Shown in pieces: positions 44,596-54,189 of a stretch of DNA of 64,000 nt. A model generated the notes under the pieces. The model did no database searches. It was not told the DNA's origin and saw only the letters and a list, made by a program, of their open reading frames with translations. The position numbers and the translations under genes were made by a program. The stretch comes from Anthoceros angustus. Taxonomy: Eukaryota > Streptophyta > Anthocerotopsida > Anthocerotales > Anthocerotaceae. Position 1 is the stretch's first letter; every line of letters starts with the position of its first letter. The stretch is taken from assembly GCA_010909165.1 (NCBI GenBank), contig MU008196.1:434001-498000 (forward strand), in the 5' to 3' direction.

Positions 44596-45640
44596 GTGAT
44601 GGGCGGGAGGAACCCAACAAACACCGTCGGTCTGGTCGGATTCCAGGAGGCTGTGCTCAACCGGCTGGCAAGGGAATGCATCCGACAGGAAAAGGCTCAG
44701 GTGTGCCTCATGACCAGTCTTTGCCCAGAAAACAATTTGCCCAAAATGCCGGCCCTGAATCCTGCTGATCTGCGGATTAACAAGGATGTGATTCAGTGGC
44801 GAGCAAACAGTCGAGGAATCCACCTCATGGAACTGTGCTCTGGGATCAGCAGCGGGTTGGAAGCGGTGTTGAAGAGTGGAATTCAGATAAGAAAGTATAC
44901 ATGTGTCGAGCTGGATGAGAGGGTGCGTGCGGTAGCTAGGACCAGAATCATACGTCTACAGAAGGAGTATCCCACGTTGTTGAGTAGGGAGGCGATTAAA
45001 GGATGCCAAAGCAGGTTGCCTACAGACATTTTTTTGGTAGGAAAACGACAGATTGAAGCAATCAGATGCCCTGTGGACGTGTTGATCGCAGGATGGGAGT
45101 GCAAAACCTTCTCCAGAGCCGATCATGGTGGTGGCAACGGTGTGGAGTTAGCAGTGGAAATAATTCGAATCCTGCGGGAACTGTAGGCGACTAATCGAAC
45201 TTGCTGGTACGTACTCGAAAATATGTGTGGTGCCTTTGACAAGCATGAACATGTCAGGAAAAACTATGAGCAACGGTACCAGAGCAATGCTGCATGGACG
45301 ACATCTTGCAGGCAGGCCGGCATTCATAGCAAGTGCGCAAGGGAGATGGATTACCACACTATCCGGTGAATGTGGTGGGAGAATCCGAAGGGCATGGCCC
45401 ACACTCGTGAGGACCGTGCAATCGTATGCGGTTCGGAAAGATGGAGAGGGTATGGTGTTAGACATGAACGGAAATGAAGTGGGGGAGCCTACGATAACAG
45501 AATGAGAACGGGCCATGGGGTTTGGTGCAGGCGGCACCCTCACACGTGGTGTGTCTGAATCATATCGATGCAGGTTGATAGGGCAGGCATTTGATCTGAC
45601 TTGCCTGCGATGGCTGATAAGTGTGGGAGTGGCCACACAG
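44596..45640 (+). pseudogene. C5-cytosine DNA methyltransferase domain, fused upstream of gypsy RT
   Basis: Motif I (SAM binding) is LMELCSGISSGLEAVLKSG at 44824-44880, with the motif II acidic residue in YTCVELDE. Motif IV is VDVLIAGWECKTFSRA at ~45073-45120: the nucleophile Cys is present, but the usual Pro-Cys-Gln reads Glu-Cys-Lys. Motif VI is WYVLENMCG near 45211. The C-terminal motifs IX-X are EPTITE, then ERAMGFGAGGT and GVSESYRCRLIGQAFDLTCL to ~45610. A TAG at 45184 and a change to frame 2 between ~45240 and 45640 interrupt it. Such enzymes transfer methyl from SAM to cytosine C5. Motif X follows motif IX directly, as in DNMT1/DNMT3-type enzymes. Confidence 0.78.
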
Positions 45641-46165
45641 ATGCCACATGCCGGACGAACGGCAGGAAGCATCTTCGGATGCGCGACGAGGAAGATGGTT
45701 ACACGGTTCCACAAGACAAAAGGAATTATACCGCAAACACTGCAAAAAAAGTTTCATCATCACGAGAGGGAGACAACGTGAGTCCGATTGATGACCGGAA
45801 AATATGTGAAGATTTGCAACCGGCCGATCAGGAAAAGATCCGGGACATGTTGCACAAAAATCGGAGCACATTCGCATTTAGATGGGCCGAGCTCGGGCGG
45901 TATGATCACATCAAGTTTAAGATCACCACCACCACCAATGAGCCTGTTTTTAGGAGGAGACACAGATTGAGCCCCATGGAGTGGGACATCGTGGATAAAC
46001 GATCCAAGGAGCTGGCCGCGACTGGGCTGATCAAGAAGTCAACTTCTCAATATGCTGCAGCCACAGTGTTGCCACTCAAGAAGGATGAAAATGGCGAGTG
46101 GAAGGATAGACGAATGTGTGGAGATTACCGAGCCTTGAATGAAGTAACTCCCATGGAATGGTATC
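45601..46165 (+). pseudogene. Gypsy RT, N-terminal part
   Basis: In frame with the methyltransferase start: ICEDLQPADQEKIRDMLHKN, GRYDHIKFKITTTTNEPVFR, HRLSPMEWDIVDKRSKELAA, GLIKKSTSQYAAATVLPLKK and DRRMCGDYRALNEVT. These are the fingers region of Ty3/gypsy RT. It is cut by a TGTC...GACA insertion at 46166. Reading resumes in the correct place after it. Confidence 0.85.
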
Positions 46166-46815
46166 TGTCATGCTGTGTGATACTAATCTCTGCACTTGGG
46201 TTTAGTGTTTGATTAGCATTAAATAATCTAATTACTTATCTTTAAGTAAGTAATTAGTGTTAATTAATCTAAGTTATTAATTAAGCATTGATTAGTGTTA
46301 ATTAAATATGGTTAGCAATAACTAAGTGGATAAGCTCAAGTAATATGCTTTGGCATATTCCTTGCATATTATAGTGTATTCTTAGGATACAATAGCTAAG
46401 TGGATAAGCTCAAGTAATATGCTTTGGCATATTCCTTGCATATTATAGTGTATTCTTAGGATATTTCCGGCATATGCTGATGCCAATAGGATATCTTAGG
46501 AATATGCCGATGCCAAGGGCTAGTATATATAGACCCTTCCATTGAGGACAAGCTCAGATCATAGATATGCAATGCAATCCTCTAGATATGCAATGCAAAA
46601 GCATTGTGATGAGGCCAAAGCTATGACTCCGAGAGCGATGTGTGAGGAATTTGCGTGTTGTTCTCGTGGGGAGAGTGTCTTTGTGCCACGACGTGCGAGC
46701 TACTCCCTCCTGTTGTTATTGGTTTGCACCTATATATCTGCGTATTAGATTTATTTTGCTTGGTTGTTTGTCGAGGAAGTGCTTATATGAATTTAAGTGC
46801 TTACCTCGTGCGACA
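46166..46815 (+). mobile_element. Solo LTR inserted in the gypsy RT
   Basis: It begins TGTCATGCTG and ends GTGCGACA (TGTC/GACA inverted ends). It is flanked by TATC on both sides (46162-46165 and 46816-46819), which fits a 4-base target duplication. Removing the insertion and one TATC leaves the RT frame continuous. Inside are two 74-base tandem repeats (from ~46323 and ~46397), each with the hairpin AATATGC-TTTG-GCATATT, and a TATA box (TATATATAG, ~46523-46532). These fit an LTR U3 with promoter. No coding region was seen. Confidence 0.8.
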
Positions 46816-47631
46816 TATCCCATGCCCACTCCTGACAAGATCTTTGATGCTATTGGGAAGGCCAAGTACTTCACCACATTAGATTTTCGATCTGGTTTCA
46901 ATCAAATTGTAATTGAGGAGGAAGACAAGTGCAACACAACGGTTTGGGGCAAAGAACAACTGTGGGAATGGGAAACTATGCCGTTCGGCTTAAAGAACGC
47001 CTCCATATATTTTCAACGAGTAGCTGACTTGGAACTACAGGGGCTGTCTTTCGTAAAGTGCTACATTGACGACATCCTCGTGTTCAGCAACAGTCTGGAG
47101 GAACACCTTGAACACTTGGAAGTGGTACTGCAAAGATTGGCCAAGTCAGGGCTGAAGGCCCACCCAAAGAAGTGTAAGTTTGCATATAGGGAGATAGAAT
47201 ACATGGGGCACAAGATTGTGCCGGGAGGAGTGCTACCACAATTGGCCAAAGTACAGGCGGTGAATCTCATTCCCCGACCTAGAGATGCTGCTGCCTTGAG
47301 GGCGTTCCTGGGGCTTGTAAACTATTATCGTTGGTTCATCAGAAGCATGAGCGGAACTTGCAAGGCACTGTATGAGTTACTCAAAAAGGGAGTCCGCTGG
47401 CAGTGGGAGCAAGAACAGGAACAAGCATGGCAGGAGCTAAAGGAACAGTCGGCAGAGAGACCAATGCTCAGAAGGCCCAACTTCGACAAGCCCTTTGTCT
47501 TGTACACAGACTGGAGTGCAGCTGGAATTGGAGCCGTGCTTGCACAGACAGATGAAGAAGGAAGAGAGTGGGTCATCACCCATGCGAGTAGATCTAACAA
47601 TACCGCTGAGGCCAACTATTCATCATATTAA
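46800..47631 (+). pseudogene. Gypsy RT C-terminal part and RNase H start
   Basis: RT continues after the solo LTR: YPMPTPDKIFDAIGKAKYFT, LDFRSGFNQIVIEEEDKCNT, MPFGLKNASIYFQRV, catalytic CYIDDILVFSNSLEEHLEHL, the HPKKCKFAYREIEYMGHKI thumb, and FLGLVNYYRWFI. RNase H begins FVLYTDWSAAGIGAVLAQ with catalytic Asp. The frame ends at TAA 47629-47631, where a Glu or similar codon is expected before CLAAVWAVLHFR. Confidence 0.85.
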
Positions 47632-48018
47632 GGGGAGTGTCTCGCTGCTGTTTGGGCAGTTCTGCATTTCAGAGTGTATTTGTTTGGCCGAAGTTTTCAG
47701 CTGGTTACGGATCATCAGCCATTGCACTGGCTGATGACGAACATGAAATTGAGCAGAAAGCTTGCTAGATGGGCTTTGCTTCTGTCAGAGTATGACATGC
47801 AGATTGTACACCAGGCATGAACGGTGCATCTCAATGCCGATGGGCTCAACAGGAATCCAGTGTGTAGCACAAGGGACGTAACTGGGGCCAGACAAGACTT
47901 CGGATTCACTCAGTACGTGCCCAGTGTATACCTGGCACTAATGTCCATAGAACCGGAAAGCGAAGAACGGCTGGCATAAGGGGGTCGAGACATATGGAAA
48001 CTCAAGCAGGCCATTCAA
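47632..48018 (+). pseudogene. Gypsy RNase H C-terminal part and spacer
   Basis: In the same frame: ECLAAVWAVLHFRVYLFGRS (catalytic Glu), LVTDHQPLHWLMTNMKLSRK (catalytic Asp), RWALLLSEYDMQIVHQA, a TGA near 47818, and HLNADGLNRNP, the closing His/Asp motif. A tether to integrase has a further TAA near 47977. Each interruption is a single nonsense codon in an otherwise well-kept sequence. Confidence 0.8.
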
Positions 48019-49485
48019 TTGTTACGGGATGGGCATGTGGCTGGTTTGGACACAGCAGCGTTCCAGAAGCTACAACGAAGAATCGCTCGTTACACGTACA
48101 AAGACGATAGGGTGTTTGTGACTGATCGAGGGGTGAGCAAGGAGGTACCACCCGTGGAAGAAAGAAAGCAATTGGTGACCAAGGTGCACAGAACGCTGGG
48201 GCATTTTGGGGTAAAACGAACACACCACATGTTGAAAAATACATACTTCTGGTCAGGTATGTATGCTGATGTGGAACAGGTGGTAGCCAGGTGTGCTGCG
48301 TGCGATGCAGTGAAGGCAAGGTTTAACAGTCAGGATGTGGTATTACACTCGCTACCCATTAAGGGATTGTTTTTTAGATGGTCCGTTGATCTAATGCCTG
48401 AGCTGCCAATGACAAGACAGGGCAACAAGCACTGCATGTTGATGATAGAGCATTTTTCAAAGTGGGTAGAGTTGGCTTTTCTCCCGATCAAAAGCTCCCA
48501 ATATACGGCCCAGGCGTTTTTGCAGTGTGTTCTCAGTAGGTATGGGAGCTGTGCTAAAGTATTGACGGATCAAGGCAACGAATTTCATGGTGAATTCCAA
48601 GCATTGCTGGACCGAAGCCTGATAGATCACCGCCGCACATCCTGGGACCATCCTCAAGCTGATGGCTTGGCTGAACGGCTAGTGCAGACTTTCAAAGATT
48701 CCCTCCGCAAATATTGCACCGAGGTTGAACCCAGCTGCTGGGATGAGTTGCTGCCATATGTGGGGTTGGGATATAGGATCAGTGTGCAGGCCGCATTAGG
48801 TAACTTCTGCCCGTATTACATCATGTTTGGAAGAAATGCCGTGATGCCTAATATTGTGGTGGATGCTTATTCTAGGCCGATAGACTGGGCACAGAATCCA
48901 GAAGAATGCTCCTCGGAATTGCAAAACAGAGCCAAGTTGTTTCAACGAGTGATTTTGATGGCGATGGACAACCTAGCCATCGCACAACACCGAGATCAAC
49001 TCAGGTTTACAAGGGGTGGCTCATGGAAACCCAAGGCGAGGAAGTTTGAAGTGGGTGATTTTGTATATTTACAGCATCGTCCTTCTGGTACTTTGGATGT
49101 AAGTAGTGGACGCTTGATTTTACGGGTTGTGAGCATAGGTGAGCAGGGAGTGATTGAGTTGGAAGGACAGGATGGACGCCGATGTAAAGAACATATGCGT
49201 CATTTGGCACCGTGCCACTTGCCCAATATGGACACGAGGACACAACCACAGGCCTGGAAGCCGCCAATTGATTTGCCTTGTGAATTTTGTGGTCATATCA
49301 TGGAACCGGAACTGATGATACTCTGTGACAAATGTAGCAGAGGATATCATGTGTTTTGTTTACGGCCTCAACACAAGGTGATCCCAGATGGTGATTGGTT
49401 TTGTCACCGATGTGTCACTCAACGAACGGATAAAAGTGTTGGGGGGGCCAGACGGATGGCATGCTACGGACGCGGGTTCTCATAA
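48019..49485 (+). CDS. Gypsy integrase with C-terminal PHD finger, open frame
   Basis: 488 codons. Residues ~52-98 form the HHCC zinc module (VHRTLGHFGVKRTHHML ... CAACDAVKARF). The catalytic core has Asp in WSVDLMPELP, Asp in VLTDQGNEFHGEFQ and Glu in ADGLAERLVQTFKDSLRKY. A GPY/F-like domain follows (KARKFEVGDFVYLQHRPSGT ... IELEGQDGRRCKEHMRHLAP). Residues ~421-465 form a PHD finger with all eight ligands: CEFC, LCDKC, YHVFC and WFCHRC. Chromoviruses carry a chromodomain at this position; a PHD finger, which in other proteins reads histone H3 tails, could guide integration. The Met start at 48019 is arbitrary, since this is normally part of a polyprotein. Confidence 0.85.
   Translation: MLRDGHVAGLDTAAFQKLQRRIARYTYKDDRVFVTDRGVSKEVPPVEERKQLVTKVHRTLGHFGVKRTHHMLKNTYFWSGMYADVEQVVARCAACDAVKARFNSQDVVLHSLPIKGLFFRWSVDLMPELPMTRQGNKHCMLMIEHFSKWVELAFLPIKSSQYTAQAFLQCVLSRYGSCAKVLTDQGNEFHGEFQALLDRSLIDHRRTSWDHPQADGLAERLVQTFKDSLRKYCTEVEPSCWDELLPYVGLGYRISVQAALGNFCPYYIMFGRNAVMPNIVVDAYSRPIDWAQNPEECSSELQNRAKLFQRVILMAMDNLAIAQHRDQLRFTRGGSWKPKARKFEVGDFVYLQHRPSGTLDVSSGRLILRVVSIGEQGVIELEGQDGRRCKEHMRHLAPCHLPNMDTRTQPQAWKPPIDLPCEFCGHIMEPELMILCDKCSRGYHVFCLRPQHKVIPDGDWFCHRCVTQRTDKSVGGARRMACYGRGFS
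49279..49413 (+). other. PHD zinc finger domain
   Basis: Cys4-His-Cys3 pattern: CEFCGHIMEPELMILCDKC, then SRGYHVFCLRP, then GDWFCHRC. It has the Trp two residues before the last Cys pair that is usual in PHD fingers, plus the acidic/hydrophobic MILCDKC core. It follows the integrase GPY/F-like region after a ~25-residue linker. Confidence 0.88.
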
Positions 49486-50340
49486 CTAAGAAGTCATTAG
49501 GGTTGACTGGTGCATAAAGTCCGTGTGCAATTTACACAGACAGCACCGAAGCGCGAGTGGTGAGAACTTGAGACGAGGTGGTTCGGAGCTATGGGATGCT
49601 AAGAACAAAGGGGCAGTCTCGACAGAGGCTGAGCCCTAGGGGCAAGGGCACGAAATCTGTGAGTTGCTGCAGGTGGAAAGGGCATGACCACGGTTTCGCT
49701 GTGCGCGTGAAGAGGAAGGGTGAGCGCACCACGAGCTGCCCTTCGAAATTCACGAAGGTGGCCAGCTCGCACTGAAGGACAGCAAGACCGATGATCGCCG
49801 CCAGAATTACGACAGCCATTGAGAGTAATTAGGTCGCGTGTGGCAACCCTGATCAAGTAGAACCGTGCAACAGGTGGAGGCTTACACGCCAGTAGGCCTC
49901 CAGAATCTAGGTGTCTGAATTGTGAGCTCAAGCGGTTCAATCCCGAACGTTATTGGCCACGGTGTTTGCGATTTTGCCACTTCAAGCCGAATACCTGGCG
50001 ATGATGTAGATACCACAACTGGTGGTTATGTTGTGAAATGTTTGGTTAGTGACGTGATGTGTGATGAGCAGAGATAGTGATGGGGGTGTGGCACGAGCAC
50101 AGTAAAGCAGGTGTTTGTGCTTGAGTGCAAGAAGCCAAGGTGTGGTAGTGTTGACACAACATAAATAAGAAGACCAGAAAGAGACAGCGAGTGCTGTAGC
50201 TGTTTCATCTGGTGGTTGAAGTCTAAAGTGAACAGAGACAAGTATGTGGTGTGATATTGTGGGTGCAGACACTAACTTGACAAACATGGACTTGGAGGCA
50301 GATCACACATGCAAGACATGTTTTCGTAGGATGCACCTTA
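49486..50340. other. No gene recognised (3' flank of the methyltransferase-gypsy element)
   Basis: It should contain the 3' UTR and LTR if the element is complete, but I could not match it to sequence before 44211. Weak open frames on the minus strand lack motifs. Confidence 0.35.
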
Positions 50341-51047
50341 GTGTGCCGTAGTTTCCCGAGCGGCCATGGGAGGATAAGTGGCACACTCCTTTGGTGCGTA
50401 AGTGTCAACCTGGTAAACTTGAACGACCGAAGACCTTTCTGGAATTGCAGGCCTTTTTGCTGTATGTGGAATCTCACCATGAAACCTGCAGCATTGAAAA
50501 CTTCCCATATGATCACAGGGATCTCTTTGAACTTGCAGGTCGGGGCATGAACAGACAGACTTTTGTGTGGACCAGTTACTATGAAGGGGCATTTTGTAAG
50601 TTGGAGCACCACCTCTTCATGCACTAGGTCTTTGATCATTGGCCCAAGGAACGATTTTTGGCATACAAGCAATAGGAAAAACCTGCAGATGTGTGCAGTT
50701 TGAAGGTGTGGCTTAGCCATTTACACCAGGAAAAACTAAGACGATATGCCATCGGCTATCCCAGGGCATTTTGTAGGTTGCTTGCCTGTACATTCCCGTA
50801 CATAGGCCTACATACAGGAATTTTGGAGTGGGATGAGCCAACGTCTGAGTGCTGGTACTTGCTTAACAATAATGTAGGTGACTTCTTGCGTGCTCGATGC
50901 ATTGAGAATCAATATTATGTTGATGGGTTGAATGGACCACAGCTTCCTAGGGTCAAGACGGAGTTAGACAGTGATGAAGAAGAAGAACTGATGGCTCGAC
51001 ATCGTGCCAGGGAGAGACAACGGTTGGGGAAAAGCTCAAGTGGCTGA
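50341..51047 (+). pseudogene. Family X protein, copy 2
   Basis: Frames at 50391-50627 and 50691-51047, separated by stops at ~50626 and ~50673, encode FLELQAFLLYVESHHETCSI, NFPYDHRDLFELAGRGMNRQ, VWTSYYEGAFCKLEHHLFMH, VFDHWPKERFLAYKQ and IGYPRAFCRLLACTFPYIGL. They align in order with copy 1 at 39364-40122. A longer C-terminus here reads GILEWDEPTSECWYLLNNNV, then an acidic/basic end (LDSDEEEELMARHRARERQR). The function is unknown. It starts ~0.85 kb after the methyltransferase-gypsy integrase. Confidence 0.5.
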
Positions 51048-51251
51048 ATACTTTGATCCAGAGGAAAGGCGGGTGGCGGCCCTCTTGGCCACAGGACGAA
51101 CAGAGCATGAAAAACCATTGGAGCCCCAACTGCGTGATAGCATGTTCAGACGATTTTACCGGAGGTTTTACGGGATTTGAGTGTCCAAAGTGCTGCCACA
51201 ACAAGAGAAAGCTGTGGTTGCGACTTTGACAGGGGGGCCATTTCTGAGCTT

Positions 51252-52540
51252 AACTTGGAACATTGTCATTTACGGGTTTGCTTTGAGAAGTGTTTGTTAT
51301 GTTTGATTTAGGTAAGCTACAGCTTGTGTGCGAAGCTTTGCAGTGCCATGTCCGTTATGCGGCAGTGGCGCGACAGCTGCCATGACATGTAGGATGTTAG
51401 GTCGTGAAGTGTGCATGTGTGCGTGGATGGTGTGTATGTCTATGTGAGGACATACACATATGCATGGGCATGGGCATATGCATGTATGAATATGCCCATC
51501 TGCGATGCGTGAGCGGGATGGTACAGCAAAGGGGCAACGTGTCGGCAGCCGGGCATTAAAAGCCAAGCTGTACGCGATCGCGGCGGGATTACGGCCTTTT
51601 GCAGAATCGCCCAGTGGCGCGCCTCCCAAGATGAGCAGCGATGGTGGGCATGCGGCGGCGCCGAGCGTGGGAGCAGCATCAAAAGGAGCAGCAATCCACG
51701 AGGAAGGGCGGATTGCTGATGTTTGTTTGTTATAGTGAGAAACAGCCATACGGCTCCGGATCGGTTGTGGGTGTGAGGCTCTTGTGGGAAAAGCGTCCAC
51801 GAACTTGCCTAAAGGACTTGATCGATTTTGCACAACATTTAAACAACTTGGAACATTGTCGTTTACGGGTTTGCTTTGAGAAGTGTTTGTTATGTTTGAT
51901 TTAGGGTAGGATACGGCTTGTGCGAAGCTTTGCAGTGCCATGTCCGTTATGCGGCGCGTGGCGCGACCGCCATGACATGTGGGATGTTAGGTCGTGAAGT
52001 GTGCATGTGTGTGGATGGTGTGTATGTCTATGTGAGGACATACATATGCATGGGCATGGGCATATGCATGTATGAATATGCCCATCTGCGATCGTGGCGG
52101 ATGGTAAAGTGCACAACGGGTGTCGGGGCATTAAAAGCTGTCAGCGCGATCAGCGGGATTACGGCCTTTTGCAGGAATCGTGACCGCACTGGCGCCTCCA
52201 AGATGAGCAGCGATGGTGGGCATGCGGCGGCGCCGAGCGTGGGAGCAGCATCAAAAGGAGCAGCAATCCACGAGGAAGGGCGGATTGCTGATGTTTGTTT
52301 GTTATAGTGAGAAACAGCCATACAGCTCCCGGATCGGTTGTGGGTGTGAGGCTCTTGTGGGAAACGTCCACGAACTTGCCTAAAGGGGACTTGATCGATT
52401 TTTGCACAACATTTCTGAGCTTAACTTGGAACATTGTCGTTTACGGGTTTGCTTTGAGAAGTGTTTGTTATGTTTGATTTAGGGTAGGATACGGCTTGTG
52501 TGCGAAGCTTTGCAGTGCCATGTCCGTTATGCGGCTGTGG
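51252..52540 (+). repeat. Tandem repeat, ~0.58-0.59 kb unit, 2.2 copies
   Basis: AACTTGGAACATTG starts at 51252, 51845 and 52423. Units share ATGTTTGATTTAGG, GAAGCTTTGCAGTGCCATGT, ACATATGCATGGGCATGG and GCGGCGCCGAGCGTGGGAGC. Small deletions distinguish unit 2 from unit 1. The third unit is cut at ~52540 where copia family B begins. Antisense frames within the unit have no recognisable motif. Confidence 0.88.
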
Positions 52541-53700
52541 CGCGATACCTGCCAATTAGAGGACATGGTACATGCCTTTTTCACATGGCTGATCATATAA
52601 TTTTATCCATTGCAGGTGTTCTGTCCGTACCGGACATGGCTAAGAACCTCCTCTCTGTGAGATTGCTTGCTTTTGATCATGACTTGGAGTTACGTTTCTC
52701 TAGAACCACTTGTGCCATTTTTCAGCGTGCATCTCCTTCAGTCTGCATAGGCCGTGGTCTACTAGATCTAGATCTCTACAAGCTGGATGTGCATTGTGCA
52801 ATGTCATTGACTCCACATGTTATCACATCGACTTCTCCAACTCCACTCTCTGCAATTGATCAAGCTAAGTTATGGCATGCTCGACTTGGGCATGTCCACA
52901 AGAACTTATTGATCAAGCTGTCCTCTGAAGATTGCTATGTGGAGCCCCTTCCTTCTTGTTTTCGAGACCTGCCTATATGTGACGCATGTTTGTTAACAAA
53001 ACAGTAAGAGAAGCCATTTCCTAGTTCGGCTTTTCACACGATTGCTGTTCTTGATTTAGTTCATGCCGACATTTCTGGGAAACTTCAGACCCAGTCCTTA
53101 GGCAGTGCTTTATACTATCTCACACTAACTGATGACTACAGCGGATTTACCTGGACATATGTCTCGTAAGAGTGACACCTCCTTCTCCTATTTCCAAGAG
53201 TGGTTCTATATGGCCCAGTGACAATCTGGTCGACTTCTCAAGTGCCTTCACACGGATAACAGGTCCGAATTCTGTAACCATGCTTTTAATTCTTTCCTTC
53301 AGGATCATGGGATCATCCGCCAGCTCACTGTGACATACACACCACAACAAAACGGAGTGGCAGAGCGGAAAAATCAAACGCTTATGGGAATGACTCGCAG
53401 CATGTTGAGCTGGGCAAGCTCAACATAGAGTACTAGGCTGAGGTAGTCGTTATTGCCACATACATCCTGAATCGTCTTCTTACAACTTCTTTACAAGGCA
53501 AGACACCTTTTGAAATGTTTTGGGGACGGAAGCCTAATATTCTTCATTTCCGGGTCTTTGGTTCCTCTGCTTTTGCCTACATACCTACAGTCAAACGTCA
53601 AAAACTTGATGATAGATCAAAGCAACTTATTTTTGTTGGTTATGGAGAAGAGGCTAAAGCCTACAAATTGATTGATCCTGACACACTTACCCCTGTTTTA
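52498..53700 (+). pseudogene. Family B pre-integrase and integrase
   Basis: Readable pieces: VLSVPDMAKNLLSVRLLAFD (protease end), KLWHARLGHVHKNLLIKL (HHCC His pair), CDACLLTKQ (Cys pair), DLVHADISGKLQTQSLGSAL (first catalytic Asp), YLTLTDDYSGFTWTY, NGVAERKN in a shifted frame near 53353, and the post-core TPFEMFWGRKPNILHFRVFG. The middle of the core (53170-53400) is shifted. Confidence 0.8.
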
Positions 53701-54189
53701 GCTCGTAGTGTTGTGTTCAAGGAAATCTCCTCTGCTGGTTCTTCACCTCATGCTAGCACTCACGCTGATTCGGACACTTCCGATGATGAGGACCCTCCTT
53801 CACACTCTGCAGACCCTTTGCCTTCCATCTTTCCACAGGAAGACATTGTTGATGTTGTTGATCCTGCTTTACCACCAGCTCAGCAAGACCCCGATTTATT
53901 GCCTGCACCTGACCCCATTGTTCCAGATTCCATTCTTGTTCTTACGGACCCTCCTGCACCTTTGGTCCCTAATTTAATCCCACCAGCACCTTTGTTGGAG
54001 GATCCTAACCCTGATCAAGTTTTAGAGGAGGCTGCCCTTCCTCCTGTGGATGATCTTCCTCCACGGAGATATCCAGCTTGCCATCATGCTCCTCCCTCTC
54101 ATGGGACAAAACCCCCTTACCAATCCAATGACTTTTGTCCTTCTTCCCGAGTTGTTGCTCCTGGTAGTGCCCCTCTCCACCTCAATTGA
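53515..54189 (+). CDS. Family B integrase C-terminus and Pro/Asp-rich linker, open
   Basis: 224 codons. KPNILHFRVFGSSAFAYIP and FVGYGEEAKAYKLIDPDT are the standard post-core copia integrase region. A long acidic, proline-rich linker follows (DEDPPSHSADPLPSIFPQED, LPPAQQDPDLLPAPDPIVP). It ends with the PRRYPACHHAPPS motif that precedes copia RT. It ends at TGA 54187-54189, just before RT. Confidence 0.8.
   Translation: MFWGRKPNILHFRVFGSSAFAYIPTVKRQKLDDRSKQLIFVGYGEEAKAYKLIDPDTLTPVLARSVVFKEISSAGSSPHASTHADSDTSDDEDPPSHSADPLPSIFPQEDIVDVVDPALPPAQQDPDLLPAPDPIVPDSILVLTDPPAPLVPNLIPPAPLLEDPNPDQVLEEAALPPVDDLPPRRYPACHHAPPSHGTKPPYQSNDFCPSSRVVAPGSAPLHLN

Larger units (their letters stand above)
44352..49485 (+). 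mobile_element. Ty3/gypsy retrotransposon with C5-DNA-methyltransferase and PHD finger
   Basis: Domain order along the plus strand: unrecognised N-terminal region (44352-44800); C5-cytosine methyltransferase (44820-45640); RT (45780-47370, split by a solo LTR at 46166-46815); RNase H (~47480-47870); integrase with HHCC zinc region and DDE core (48150-48900); a C-terminal GPY/F-like segment (~49030-49210); and a PHD finger (49279-49413). RT-RNase H-integrase order defines Ty3/gypsy. The methyltransferase and RT N-terminus lie in the same frame (frame 1), consistent with one polyprotein. Stops at 45184, 45503, 47629, ~47818 and ~47977 and two frame changes show the copy is inactive. I found no LTR pair and no clear gag or protease. 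Confidence 0.8.

Noticed and set aside
50223-50720. 165-codon minus-strand frame
   Set aside because: It is antisense to family X copy 2, which has protein-level conservation with the copy at 39.4 kb; the antisense frame has no motif.
51297-51941. 214-codon minus-strand frame in the 0.58-kb repeat
   Set aside because: It lies wholly in a tandem repeat, is broken in the second unit, and contains no known motif.
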